A stretch of 64,000 bases of DNA from Polaribacter marinaquae (GTDB lineage Bacteria; Bacteroidota; Bacteroidia; Flavobacteriales; Flavobacteriaceae), in NCBI RefSeq assembly GCF_038019025.1, contig NZ_CP150496.1, positions 2,806,001-2,870,000 of the forward strand, given 5' to 3'. Of this stretch, positions 1-9,024 are shown in pieces; position 1 is the first letter of the stretch; every line of letters begins with the position of its first letter. The position numbers and the translations under genes are program-made. The notes beneath the pieces are model-generated. The model saw only the letters and a list, made by a program, of their open reading frames with translations. It did no database searches and was not told the origin of the DNA.

Positions 1-1
1 C

Positions 2-958
2 TTCTCTTGCAAAAGTCAGTCTAAAAAAATAAACGGAGTAAGCTTTGTAGCATCAAGAGATACTATTAGCACACAACACATTACACCAGTTTTAAAGGCA
101 CAAAGCAATTATGTTGCATTGATGCCTTTTGGCTTTATAAAGAATTTGGCAACACCAACAATTACGCATAACACCAAAAGGCAATGGTTTGGTGAAACAG
201 AAAATGGATTGTTGCAATACGCAAAACGTTTTCAAAAAGAAAATGTGCGCATTATGGTAAAACCACACATTTGGGTGTGGCGAGGAGAATTTACTGGTAA
301 CATAAAAATGGATTCTGAAGAAAATTGGCAAGTTCTAGAAGATTCTTACACAGCTTTTATTTTAACCTATGCAAAGGCAGCAGCATCTTTAAATGCAGAA
401 ATTTTTTGTATTGGTACAGAGTTAGAGCAATTTGTTGTGAATAGGCCTGCATTTTGGCAGCAACTTATTCAGAAAATAAGAGCAGTTTACAAGGGCAAAT
501 TAACCTATGCTGCCAATTGGGATGAATACTCGCGAGTACCTTTCTGGAAAGAAATCGATTATATTGGTATAGATGCCTATTTTCCTGTAAGCGATTTAAA
601 ATCGCCCACAGTGGCAGACTATGAAGCGGGTTGGCAACCGCACAAACAAGCAATTCTAAAACTTCAAAAATCTGTAAAGAAACCTGTTTTGTTTACAGAG
701 TTTGGGTATAGAAGTGTAGACTTTAATGGTAAAGAACCTTGGGACTCTAATAGAATAGAAGGTTCGGTAAATTTACAAGCGCAAGCCAATGCATTGCAAG
801 CAATTCACAATCAATTTTGGCAAGAAGAATGGTTTGCTGGTGGTTTTATATGGAAATGGTTTCATAGACACGCTAACGTTGGTGGCGAAAAAAACAATAG
901 ATTTACACCGCAAAATAAACCAGCAGAAGAATTAATTAGAAAATTATATGGTCTTTAA
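2..958 (+). CDS. GH113-like glycoside hydrolase lipoprotein, 5' end missing
   Basis: The reading frame is open from base 2, so the gene starts outside the window. The first residues visible, FSCKSQSKK, look like the end of a lipoprotein signal peptide with the lipobox Cys, so nearly the whole mature protein is present and only the leader is lost. The rest is a TIM-barrel glycosidase resembling family GH113 (endo-beta-1,4-mannanase type). IGTELEQF would carry the acid/base Glu and LFTEFGYRS the nucleophile Glu; YIGIDAYFP is also typical. Predicted role: hydrolysis of a beta-mannan-like glycan at the cell surface or in the periplasm. The stop overlaps the start of the next lipoprotein gene by 11 bases, so the two are probably translationally coupled. 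The substrate is inferred from the family only. Confidence 0.8.
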   Translation, partial: FSCKSQSKKINGVSFVASRDTISTQHITPVLKAQSNYVALMPFGFIKNLATPTITHNTKRQWFGETENGLLQYAKRFQKENVRIMVKPHIWVWRGEFTGNIKMDSEENWQVLEDSYTAFILTYAKAAASLNAEIFCIGTELEQFVVNRPAFWQQLIQKIRAVYKGKLTYAANWDEYSRVPFWKEIDYIGIDAYFPVSDLKSPTVADYEAGWQPHKQAILKLQKSVKKPVLFTEFGYRSVDFNGKEPWDSNRIEGSVNLQAQANALQAIHNQFWQEEWFAGGFIWKWFHRHANVGGEKNNRFTPQNKPAEELIRKLYGL

Positions 959-2357
959 AAAAATAGCATTTCTTTTTTTATGTTTGGCAATTGTTTCTTG
1001 TTCAGAAGATACAGACATTACCATACCAAGAACTTTACAAGAATACATTGCAACCAAAGCAAGTGTTACCGAAAAAACAGTAGTTGCTTGTGCTGCAAGT
1101 GCAGTATCTAATACAAGCACCACCTATATTTTTTATTATCCAGAAGAAGGGGCAACAGATATTCGTTATTACGAATTAACATCGCCAGATGCAGACAAAG
1201 ATAATTTCGAAAATTACAGAAGAGAAAGTTTAGATAGTGAAGCTGTTTTTGGTGGTAAATTAGGGCGTTTTACACGTTCTAGCGACATAGAATCTTGGTG
1301 TTTGCTTACCTATGTAAAAGAAAACGAACTAAGAATTTCTGAACCTATAAAAATTAACAATCAAACTAAAGCTACAGAATATTCTAATGATGTTCAAATA
1401 GGATACAAATCTACCGTAGAACCTAATTTTACATGGAATGATGGCAAAATCGATGAGAATGTTATTTATTTTGAAGTAATTTCAGATGAAGAAAATGAGT
1501 TTATTTCTGGTACATATACTACAGAGAAGTTTTTTCAGTATTATGATGAAAGCAATGTTTTAGCATCGCCAAAGTTAAATGAAGCTGCACCAAAAGATTT
1601 GGTAGAAGATGAGATTTATAATTTTACCATGATGGGCGTAAGCGAAGATAATTGGGTTAACCTTATTATAGAAGATCAATTTATACCGCAAAACCTATCA
1701 GAATACATTGCAAAGAATTCCGATAAAACAACGCAAGAAGATGCAATTGCATTTGCAGGTTCTGCAAACGGTAATGCGGCGCAAACCAATATTTATTTTT
1801 ATCCGTTAACTGGTGCTTACGATTATCGTTATTATGAAACCGCAGATACTACTGTAGATCCTTTAGATTTTAGCAATTATACAAGAAGAAACTTTACAAG
1901 TGCAGCACAGTTTGGTGGTAAGTTTAGACGTTTTACAAATGAGGTTACTACAAATGTGTATTGTCTGGTTACTTATCTTTTAGACGATACATTGTACATT
2001 TCTAAACCTATAAAAACAAAAAACGCAACCAAGCAAACCCAATGGTCTACTGCTGTTGATATTGCATACCCAAACACATTAGAACCTGTTTTTACTTGGC
2101 AAGATGGTACGTTTACAGATACAGACAAATACTTTGAAGTACTTACGTTAAATGACGATACTTTTATAACAGGTACTTATACAAAAGACAAGCAGTTTGC
2201 GTATTATAACGAATCGAATATTATAGTTGCAGATAATATTCATACAAGTACACCGCCCGCTTTGGTGTTAGACGATTCTTATAAATTGTACATTTATGGT
2301 TTAGATACAGATAATTGGCTTAACTTAGTTATTCAAAATACATTTATAGCTCAATAG
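948..2357 (+). CDS. lipoprotein of two tandem homologous repeats, unknown function
   Basis: The 469-residue protein starts with a lipoprotein signal (FLFLCLAIVSCSEDTD). The mature part is two similar blocks of about 215 residues. Shared landmarks in order are LQEYIATK / LSEYIAKN, YIFYYPEEGATDIRYYE / IYFYPLTGAYDYRYYE, FGGKLGRFT / FGGKFRRFT, a Cys-Leu-x-Thr-Tyr strand, ISEPIK / ISKPIK, VEPNFTWNDG / LEPVFTWQDG, ISGTYT / ITGTYT and SEDNWVNLII / DTDNWLNLVI. The blocks look beta-rich. I recognise no family. It lies between a glycosidase lipoprotein and an outer-membrane barrel, with an overlap on one side and one base on the other, so it is probably a cell-envelope protein expressed with them. The ATG inside the end of the upstream gene is chosen because it gives a full signal peptide. 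Confidence 0.8.
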   Translation: MVFKKIAFLFLCLAIVSCSEDTDITIPRTLQEYIATKASVTEKTVVACAASAVSNTSTTYIFYYPEEGATDIRYYELTSPDADKDNFENYRRESLDSEAVFGGKLGRFTRSSDIESWCLLTYVKENELRISEPIKINNQTKATEYSNDVQIGYKSTVEPNFTWNDGKIDENVIYFEVISDEENEFISGTYTTEKFFQYYDESNVLASPKLNEAAPKDLVEDEIYNFTMMGVSEDNWVNLIIEDQFIPQNLSEYIAKNSDKTTQEDAIAFAGSANGNAAQTNIYFYPLTGAYDYRYYETADTTVDPLDFSNYTRRNFTSAAQFGGKFRRFTNEVTTNVYCLVTYLLDDTLYISKPIKTKNATKQTQWSTAVDIAYPNTLEPVFTWQDGTFTDTDKYFEVLTLNDDTFITGTYTKDKQFAYYNESNIIVADNIHTSTPPALVLDDSYKLYIYGLDTDNWLNLVIQNTFIAQ

Positions 2358-2358
2358 C

Positions 2359-3633
2359 GTGATTCAAAAGAGTTTCTTGTTCTTATTTTTTAGTTTTTGC
2401 ATGCAAGTAACATGTGCGCAAAAAACAACAATTGTTTCTTTAGAAATAGTAGGGCAAGATAAAATTAAAACAAGCTATTTAAAAAAGATAATAACCACAA
2501 AACAAGGCGAAGTATTAGATTCTGTAAAACTGAATCAAGACATCACATTTTTAAAAAGATTGCCTGCTGTAAGTCATGCTTATTTTAATGTAACTCGGTT
2601 GCCCAATTTTAAAAGCCATGTAAAAATTGGTATAGAAGAGAATTTTACACTTTTACCAAGTTTAAATTTCTGGACAACCACCAACAAACAATTTGCTTAT
2701 AAACTTGGTTTGTACGAGTATAATTTTTTAGGAAACAACACTACGTTTGGTGGCTTTTATCAAAATAATGGTTTTCATTCTTATGGTTTTACCTATCGCG
2801 CACCCAATTTGTTTTCCAAAAAATGGGGATTGGCAATCAGTTTTAAAGACTGGAAAAGTGAAGAGCCGTTGTATTTTGGTGAAAAAACAGCCAATTACTT
2901 GTACAACAATACTTCGGTAGAACTGCTAGGTTTGTATCAACTGAATTTAAAGCATCGCATCGATTTCGGTATCAGCTTTTTTTCAGAGAAATATAAATAC
3001 TTGTCTGGTGAAACCGCAGAAGGTGTACCATTGGCGTTAGATTTAGATAAAAAACTTTTAAAACTGGTGTATCAATACAATGGTTTAGATTATTACTACC
3101 AATACGTTAGCGGTTTTAAAAGTGTCTTATACACGCAATATGTTACTACGCAAAACGATTTTCAAAATGATTTTTTAATTGCTTGGAACGACTTTTTCTA
3201 TTACAAAAGGATTGGTGCTAAAGGCAATTGGGCAAATAAATTACGTTTGGGTATTGCTTCTAATGAGAATTCACCTTTTGCGCCCTTTGCTTTAGATAAC
3301 AATGTAAATATTAGAGGTGTTGGTATTTTGGTAGATAGAGGTACTGGTGTTGCGGTTTTAAATTCTGAATATAGACATACCGTTTACGATAAAAAGTGGC
3401 TGGCAATTCAAACCAATGTTTTTACGGATGCAGGTACTTGGCGAGAACCTGGCGGACAATTAAGCGACCTTTTTAAACAAGAAAAATTAAGAGTATTCTC
3501 TGGAATAGGGCTGCGTTTTATCAGTAAAAAAATATACAATGCTACTTTTAGAATCGATTATGGTTTTAAAGTCTACGATACCAGAAATACGACAAAAGGA
3601 GGGTTGGTTTTTGGTTTAGGGCAGTATTTTTAA
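2359..3633 (+). CDS. BamA/TamA-like outer-membrane protein with POTRA region
   Basis: This 424-residue protein has a signal peptide ending near CAQ. A segment of about 75 residues follows that resembles a POTRA domain (SLEIVGQDKIKTSYLKKII, then a segment on strand pairing and LPAVSHAYFNV). From about residue 105 to the C-terminus it alternates aromatic and polar residues like a 16-strand Omp85 barrel, ending in GLVFGLGQYF, a typical C-terminal Phe beta-signal. The motif NIRGVG in the second half resembles the conserved barrel loop of this family. The start is GTG, one base after the previous stop. Probable role: outer-membrane insertion or secretion of a partner. With one POTRA-like segment it is much shorter than true BamA, so it is an accessory Omp85 member, perhaps serving the lipoproteins encoded just upstream. 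Confidence 0.75.
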   Translation: MIQKSFLFLFFSFCMQVTCAQKTTIVSLEIVGQDKIKTSYLKKIITTKQGEVLDSVKLNQDITFLKRLPAVSHAYFNVTRLPNFKSHVKIGIEENFTLLPSLNFWTTTNKQFAYKLGLYEYNFLGNNTTFGGFYQNNGFHSYGFTYRAPNLFSKKWGLAISFKDWKSEEPLYFGEKTANYLYNNTSVELLGLYQLNLKHRIDFGISFFSEKYKYLSGETAEGVPLALDLDKKLLKLVYQYNGLDYYYQYVSGFKSVLYTQYVTTQNDFQNDFLIAWNDFFYYKRIGAKGNWANKLRLGIASNENSPFAPFALDNNVNIRGVGILVDRGTGVAVLNSEYRHTVYDKKWLAIQTNVFTDAGTWREPGGQLSDLFKQEKLRVFSGIGLRFISKKIYNATFRIDYGFKVYDTRNTTKGGLVFGLGQYF

Positions 3634-3676
3634 CCTTAATTTAAAGCAAATACTTAAAAAGTTAGCTAGAATCGTT

Positions 3677-3684
3677 TAGTTTTG
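3677..3684 (+). promoter_or_regulatory. Bacteroidetes-type -7 element TAGTTTTG
   Basis: The octamer TAGTTTTG fits the Bacteroidota sigma-ABfr -7 consensus TAnnTTTG and lies 20 bases before the metallophosphoesterase ATG. No clear -33 TTTG is present at the usual distance. Confidence 0.45.
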
Positions 3685-3704
3685 TTTATTAAACAACACA
3701 ACAA

Positions 3705-4430
3705 ATGAGCACTTTTGCAATTGGAGACATTCACGGCGGTTTAAAAGCCCTAGTACAAGTATTAAATAAACTAGAAGTTACCGAAGAAGACACACTTATT
3801 TTTATGGGAGATTATGTAGATGGCTGGAGCGAGTCTGCACAAGTAGTTTCTTTTTTAATCGAGTTGTCAAAAAAAATCAACTGTATTTTTATCAAAGGAA
3901 ATCATGATGTTTGGTGCGAAGAATGGCTAAAAGATGAAAGTGTAAATCCTACTTGGTACATGCATGGTGGTAAAGAAACCATCGATAGTTATGATGGTTT
4001 TACTGCAGCAGAAAAAAGTGAGCACTTAACATTTTTCGAAAACCTATTATTGTACCATTTAGACGACGCAAATAGATTGTTTTTACATGCCGGTTTTACA
4101 TCAATGCACGGTGTTGTTAAAGAAATGTTTCCTGGTAATTTTTACTTTGATAGAACTTTGTGGGAAATGGCTTTGGCAATGAATGTTACCATCGATAAAA
4201 ACAACCCAACGTATCCGAAGCGATTGCAACATTATGCAGAAATTTATATAGGACATACACCAACAACTAATTTCGGAATACCGACACCAATGAACAGAGC
4301 CAATGTATGGAATGTTGATACAGGTGCTGCTTTTAAAGGAAAGGTATGTGCAATGAATATTGATACAAAAACGTATTATCAAAGTGATAATTTACCAGGT
4401 TTGTATCCTGATGAAAAAGGAAGAAATTAA
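3705..4430 (+). CDS. serine/threonine-type metallophosphoesterase
   Basis: This 241-residue protein contains the full calcineurin-like metallophosphoesterase signature: GDIHGG near residue 7, GDYVDGWS near 37, GNHDVW near 67, and later HAGF and a GHTPT motif. These residues bind the two metal ions. The family includes bacterial PPP-type phosphatases and symmetrical Ap4A hydrolases. The early Trp and overall length resemble the flavobacterial PPP-like proteins rather than ApaH, so the substrate is open. It is a single gene with its own promoter-like element, and it converges on the pyruvate carboxylase gene. It has no signal peptide, so it is cytoplasmic. Confidence 0.88.
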   Translation: MSTFAIGDIHGGLKALVQVLNKLEVTEEDTLIFMGDYVDGWSESAQVVSFLIELSKKINCIFIKGNHDVWCEEWLKDESVNPTWYMHGGKETIDSYDGFTAAEKSEHLTFFENLLLYHLDDANRLFLHAGFTSMHGVVKEMFPGNFYFDRTLWEMALAMNVTIDKNNPTYPKRLQHYAEIYIGHTPTTNFGIPTPMNRANVWNVDTGAAFKGKVCAMNIDTKTYYQSDNLPGLYPDEKGRN

Positions 4431-4467
4431 ACACGAGCTACCAAATAAATACTGATTTACGTATAAA

Positions 4468-4502
4468 TTAAAAAGCCCGCTATTGCATAAAAACAATAAC
4501 GG
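4468..4502 (-). terminator. intrinsic terminator of pyruvate carboxylase
   Basis: On the minus strand CCGTTATTG and CAATAGCGG form a 9-bp stem with one U-G pair and an 8-base loop, followed by CTTTTTAATTT. It lies about 30 bases after the stop of the pyruvate carboxylase gene. Confidence 0.75.
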
Positions 4503-4533
4503 ACTTCTAACGTGAACTATTAAAAAAAAAAAA

Positions 4534-7500
4534 TTAACTTTCTAGTTTTAAGACCAAGTCTTCAGAATTTACAAGCGTGCCTTCATGTAAAATAATGGCA
4601 TCTATAGTAGCATCTTCGTTGGCTGTAATGGTTGTTTCCATTTTCATGGCTTCGATGATAAATAAAGGCTGATTCTTAGCAACTTTATCACCTTTCTTCA
4701 CCAAGATTGTAGATAATAAACCCTGTAAAGGTGCACCAATTTCGTGTGCATTCTCTTTAGCTGCTTTTATATTTTGTATAGTTTCTACTTTTACAGAGGT
4801 GTCTTTTATTTGCACAGATCTTCCTTGTCCGTTTACCTTAAAGTAAACAGTTACCAACCCCTCTTCATTGGCTTTACCTATAGAATCTAGGGTAATTAAC
4901 AAGGTTTTTCCTTTGTCTAACTCAACTATAATTTCTTCGCCAACTTCCATTCCGTAGAAAAAGTTTTTAGTTGGTAGGTTAATCAAACTATCGTACTTTA
5001 AATGCTTGTTGTAAGCATCTGTAAATACCTTCGGATACAATTTATACGATAAGAAATCTGTAAAATCAATCGGTCTACTTAAATCGTTTTCAAATATCTT
5101 TTTAAAGTCTTTGTACTCTTCATCAATATCTAAAGCAGGTATATGTGCATTTGGTCTATCTGTATAAGGTTGTTCGTCTTTTAAGATAAGTTTCTGCAAA
5201 TCTTTTGGGAATCCGCCAACGGGTTGCCCTAAATCACCTTTAAAAAATTGAACTACAGATTGCGGAAAAGAAATGGTATGTCCGCGTTCTAACACATCTT
5301 GCACCGTTAAGTTGTTACTAACTAAGTACTGTGCCATGTCACCCACAACCTTAGAGCTTGGTGTAACTTTTACAATATCGCCAAAAAGTAAGTTTACATC
5401 TGCATACATTTTGGTAATTTCATGAAAACGATCTTCCAAACCCAATGCTTGCGCCTGTGGCTTTAAGTTCGAATATTGGCCACCCGGAATTTCGTGTTTA
5501 AAAACTTCACCAGAACCTGCTTTTAAACCAGACTCAAAAGGGTAGTAGTAATCTCTTACTGTTTCCCAGTAATTAGAATATTCGTTTAAAGATTGATTGT
5601 TTAAATTGCTTGCTCTGTCGTTAAATTTCATCATTTCTACCACAGAGTTAAAGTTGGGTTGCGAGGTTAAACCAGACAAACCACCCAAAGCAACATCAAC
5701 AACATCTACACCTGCTTCTATTGCCTTTAAATAGGTAGCAGCTTGTATAGAAGAGGTATCGTGCGTGTGCAAATGAATCGGAATATTTACCGTTTGCTTT
5801 AAAGCACTTACCAATTCGAAAGCAGCATAAGGTTTTAACAAACCAGCCATGTCTTTAATTGCCAAAATATGCGCACCCGCATTTTCGATGTCTTTGGCTA
5901 AAGTGGTGTAATATTTTAAGTTGTATTTGGTGTTTTTTGGATTTAAAATATCGCCAGTATAGCAAATAGAACCCTCTGCCAAACCATTGGTTCTGGTTCT
6001 AACATGTTCTATACAAGGTGCAATAGATTCCATCCAGTTTAAAGAGTCGAAAATTCGAAACAAATCGACACCATGTTCCCAAGATTGCTCTACAAACTTG
6101 GCAATTAAATTATCTGGATACGCCGTGTAACCTACACCATTAGACCCACGAATTAGCATTTGCAACAATACATTTGGCATTGCTTTTCGTAACAATTGCA
6201 AACGTTCCCAAGGGTTTTCTTGTAAAAAACGCATGCAAACATCAAAAGTAGCGCCACCCCAAACTTCCATACTAAAAATATTGGGGTTGTTTTTAGCATA
6301 TCCTTCTGCAACCTTTAGCATATCAAAAGTTCGCATTCTTGTTGCCAGCAAACTTTGGTGTGCATCTCTCATGGTAGTATCTGTAAAATGAATTTGCTTT
6401 TCATTTTTTAACCATTGCGCAAATGCATCAGGCCCTAATGCAGTTAGTTTGTCTTTTGTACCTTCAGGATACGCAGCATTGGCATCAAATTTAGGTACAA
6501 CAGGTTTTATAAATTTCTTTGTAGGATCTAATTTTTTAACATCCGCATTTCCGTTTACAATCACATCACCCAAATAGGTAACCAATTTGGTAGCTCTATT
6601 TCTAGGCGCTTTAAACACAAATAAATCGGGTGTTTCTTTGATAAAATTAACAGTAACATCTCCTTTTCTAAAAGTTTCGTGTTTTAAGATATTGTCTAGA
6701 AAAGGCATATTGGTTTTAACACCTCGAATACGAAACTCTGCCATGGCTCTGCGTACTTTTCTACACGCGCCATCTAAAGTTCTACTATTTGCAGTAACTT
6801 TTACCAACATCGAATCGAAAAAAGGCGAAATAATAGCCCCTTGATACACACTACCAGCATCCAATCGAATTCCGAAACCAGACGCACTTCTATACGTGGT
6901 AATTTCACCATAATCGGGTTTAAAATCGTTCTGAGGATCTTCTGTAGTAATTCTACATTGCAGCGCATAACCGTTTATTTTAATGGCATCTTGACTCGGT
7001 ATTTTAATCTGTTGGTCGGTTAATTTATAACCACCCGCAATAAACAATTGAGTTTTTACCAAATCGATATTGGTAACAACCTCTGTAACCGTATGTTCTA
7101 CTTGTATTCTTGGGTTTACTTCTATAAAATAAATAGATCCATCATCATCAACTAAAAACTCTACTGTACCAATATTGTTATAATTTACAGCTTTACAAAT
7201 GGTAATTGCGTAGTTGTACAAAGCATCTTTTGTTTCTTGCTTTAAATTGTAAGAAGGTGCAAATTCGATTACCTTTTGGTAACGACGTTGCACAGAACAA
7301 TCGCGCTCAAACAAATGCACTGTATTGCCATAATTATCGGCAACAATTTGTATTTCTATATGTTTTGGGTTGGCAACAAACTTTTCTAAAAAAACGGTAT
7401 CGTCTCCAAAAGCATTTAGTGCCTCTCGTTTACTTTCGTTAAAAGCTTTTTTTAATTCGGCAGCCTCTCTAATAACACGCATACCCCTACCGCCACCACC

Positions 7501-7989
7501 AGAAGCTGCTTTTAGCATTACAGGATAACCAATTTTAGATGCTTCTTCTAAAGCTGTTTCGATACTGTCTAAAGGATTTTCGTTACTTTTAATAACGGGT
7601 ATGTTATTTGCAACCGCCACTTCTTTGGCTGTAATTTTATCGCCTAAAGATTGAAGAACTGTAACTTTAGGACCTACAAAAATAAGACCATTGTCTTCAC
7701 ATTGTTGCGCTAAATCTGCATTTTCAGACAAGAAACCGTAACCTGGGTGTATGGCATCTGCACCACTTTTTAAAGCGATTCTTATAATTTCTTTGATATC
7801 TAAATAGGGCTTTAATGGGGCATTGTCTTCACCTATTTGATACGATTCGTCTGCTTTGTACCTGTGTAACGAATAGCGATCTTCGAATGTGTAAACTCCA
7901 ACGGTTTTTACATTTACCTCTGTACAGGCTCTAAAAATTCGAATGGCAATTTCACCGCGATTGGCAACAAGTACTTTTTTAATCTTCAT
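4534..7989 (-). CDS. pyc: pyruvate carboxylase
   Basis: Full-length single-chain pyruvate carboxylase (1151 residues, the usual length). It converts pyruvate, bicarbonate and ATP to oxaloacetate, refilling the TCA cycle in the cytoplasm. Domain order: biotin carboxylase (about 1-450; start KKVLVANRGEIAIRIFRA, ATP-grasp segment SGGGGRGMRV, IEVNPRIQVEHTVTE), carboxyltransferase (about 530-800; DTTMRDAHQSLLATRMRT, WGGATFDV), the PC-specific linker region, and a biotinyl domain whose EAMKMETT motif carries the biotinylated Lys1116. All motifs are intact. It is monocistronic, with a terminator behind and the repeat-rich intergenic region in front. A TATCTTTA element about 45 bases upstream on the minus strand is one mismatch from the -7 consensus. 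Confidence 0.97.
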   Translation of the reverse strand: MKIKKVLVANRGEIAIRIFRACTEVNVKTVGVYTFEDRYSLHRYKADESYQIGEDNAPLKPYLDIKEIIRIALKSGADAIHPGYGFLSENADLAQQCEDNGLIFVGPKVTVLQSLGDKITAKEVAVANNIPVIKSNENPLDSIETALEEASKIGYPVMLKAASGGGGRGMRVIREAAELKKAFNESKREALNAFGDDTVFLEKFVANPKHIEIQIVADNYGNTVHLFERDCSVQRRYQKVIEFAPSYNLKQETKDALYNYAITICKAVNYNNIGTVEFLVDDDGSIYFIEVNPRIQVEHTVTEVVTNIDLVKTQLFIAGGYKLTDQQIKIPSQDAIKINGYALQCRITTEDPQNDFKPDYGEITTYRSASGFGIRLDAGSVYQGAIISPFFDSMLVKVTANSRTLDGACRKVRRAMAEFRIRGVKTNMPFLDNILKHETFRKGDVTVNFIKETPDLFVFKAPRNRATKLVTYLGDVIVNGNADVKKLDPTKKFIKPVVPKFDANAAYPEGTKDKLTALGPDAFAQWLKNEKQIHFTDTTMRDAHQSLLATRMRTFDMLKVAEGYAKNNPNIFSMEVWGGATFDVCMRFLQENPWERLQLLRKAMPNVLLQMLIRGSNGVGYTAYPDNLIAKFVEQSWEHGVDLFRIFDSLNWMESIAPCIEHVRTRTNGLAEGSICYTGDILNPKNTKYNLKYYTTLAKDIENAGAHILAIKDMAGLLKPYAAFELVSALKQTVNIPIHLHTHDTSSIQAATYLKAIEAGVDVVDVALGGLSGLTSQPNFNSVVEMMKFNDRASNLNNQSLNEYSNYWETVRDYYYPFESGLKAGSGEVFKHEIPGGQYSNLKPQAQALGLEDRFHEITKMYADVNLLFGDIVKVTPSSKVVGDMAQYLVSNNLTVQDVLERGHTISFPQSVVQFFKGDLGQPVGGFPKDLQKLILKDEQPYTDRPNAHIPALDIDEEYKDFKKIFENDLSRPIDFTDFLSYKLYPKVFTDAYNKHLKYDSLINLPTKNFFYGMEVGEEIIVELDKGKTLLITLDSIGKANEEGLVTVYFKVNGQGRSVQIKDTSVKVETIQNIKAAKENAHEIGAPLQGLLSTILVKKGDKVAKNQPLFIIEAMKMETTITANEDATIDAIILHEGTLVNSEDLVLKLES

Positions 7990-8186
7990 TTCTTTGGATA
8001 TTGTTTTTAGTTTTTAGTGAAAATTTCTTGCTAAAGATACTAAGCGAAATCGATGTAGTTGGCTTTTTTTTCATTTTTTTTAAGATTTCCTTAACATTTA
8101 ACGGTTTTATTACTGATGTATGAATTTAAACGGGTGCTTTTTATATAATGACGATTTTTTGAATGTGTGGGGTTTGGGGTTTGGGT

Positions 8187-8290
8187 TGAGAGGGAAGAGT
8201 AGAGAAGTAAGAGATAAGAAATAAGAGATAAGAAACAAGAGCAGAGAATAGAGAGTCAAGAAATAAGAGACAAGAGGTAAGAGGAGGAAG
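8187..8290. repeat. degenerate 7-nt purine satellite
   Basis: The tract is almost only A and G. It reads as a run of heptamers such as TAAGAGA, TAAGAAA, CAAGAGC and CAAGAGG. The same kind of tract recurs after the first copy of the direct repeat that follows. No coding potential is seen. Confidence 0.7.
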
Positions 8291-8292
8291 TT

Positions 8293-8548
8293 ATGATAAC
8301 ATACAGTAGCGACCTATTTTAAATTTCGTAAGAATTCAAATTGTAAGTAACGGCAAGCATCCAAAGAGGACAGAGCGTAAAGTAAATGTCCAGTGGACAT
8401 TTATAGCGAATGGGCCAGCTTGCGCTATGGCGTCTGGATGCGATAGTGGATTACAAAGTAGAATTCAAGAAAATTAAAAGTACGTCTAGATTTTTGGTTC
8501 TTTTCATCAATGGAAAAGAATAAGGGTAGAAAGAAAAATGAGTCAAGA
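8293..8548. repeat. direct repeat copy 1 (256 bp, palindrome-rich)
   Basis: This block recurs 322 bases downstream with only three substitutions in 256 bases. Inside it are AAATGTCCAGTGGACATTT, an inverted repeat with 9-base arms and a one-base centre, and an outer pair GCATCCA / TGGATGC with AGCG / CGCT nested inside it. It therefore could fold into a long cruciform or RNA hairpin. The order GCATCC, inner hairpin, TATAGCGAATGGGCC resembles the skeleton of palindromic intergenic repeats common in flavobacteria. No reading frame of useful length is present. Confidence 0.85.
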
Positions 8549-8614
8549 GGCATGAGACAAGAGACAAGAGACAAGAAACAAGAAGTAAGAAACAAGAGTC
8601 AAGAAGAGAGAATC
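8549..8614. repeat. 7-nt purine satellite between the two repeat copies
   Basis: Heptamer run made of GACAAGA, AACAAGA, AGTAAGA and GTCAAGA variants. It is the spacer between the two 256-bp copies and matches the tract in front of copy 1 in style. Confidence 0.7.
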
Positions 8615-8870
8615 ATGATAACATACAGTAACGACCTATTTTAAATTTCGTAAGAATTCAAATTGTAAGTAACGGCAAGCATCCAAAGAGGACAGAACGT
8701 AAAGTAAATGTCCAGTGCACATTTATAGCGAATGGGCCAGCTTGCGCTATGGCGTCTGGATGCGATAGTGGATTACAAAGTAGAATTCAAGAAAATTAAA
8801 AGTACGTCTAGATTTTTGGTTCTTTTCATCAATGGAAAAGAATAAGGGTAGAAAGAAAAATGAGTCAAGA
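8615..8870. repeat. direct repeat copy 2 (256 bp)
   Basis: Second copy in the same orientation. It differs from copy 1 by AGCGACC to AACGACC, GAGCG to GAACG, and GTGGAC to GTGCAC. The last change breaks the inner 9-base palindrome of copy 1. Near-identity suggests a recent duplication or ongoing homogenisation. Confidence 0.85.
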
Positions 8871-8894
8871 AAAATGAGACAAGAAACAAGAGCA

Positions 8895-9016
8895 TTTGTC
8901 ACATCGAGTGAATTTTACGATTGCAATGAGTAAAATTAGTATTGAGATGATTTTTGAAGAAGATTAAAAGAGTTCTCGATACAATTTATCGTACCTCAAA
9001 ATCCCTCGAACTCATA
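8895..9016. repeat. nested inverted-repeat element
   Basis: The segment begins GTCACATCGAGTG. It contains GAGTTC (8970-8975) paired with GAACTC (9008-9013), enclosing the hairpin CGATA-CAATT-TATCG. This layout recalls palindromic repeats seen widely between flavobacterial genes. It lies just after the stop of the convergent hydroxylase gene and could also end its transcript, but there is no clear T tract. Confidence 0.5.
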
Positions 9017-9024
9017 AAAATCAA

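Noticed and set aside
6587..7442. Three open frames on the plus strand inside pyruvate carboxylase
   Set aside because: They lie antisense to a gene with complete motifs and their translations have no recognisable features.
8187..8870. Possible CRISPR array
   Set aside because: There are only two long copies with three differences, no short equal spacers and no cas genes.
8293..8870. Possible insertion sequence
   Set aside because: No transposase frame lies in or next to the repeats.
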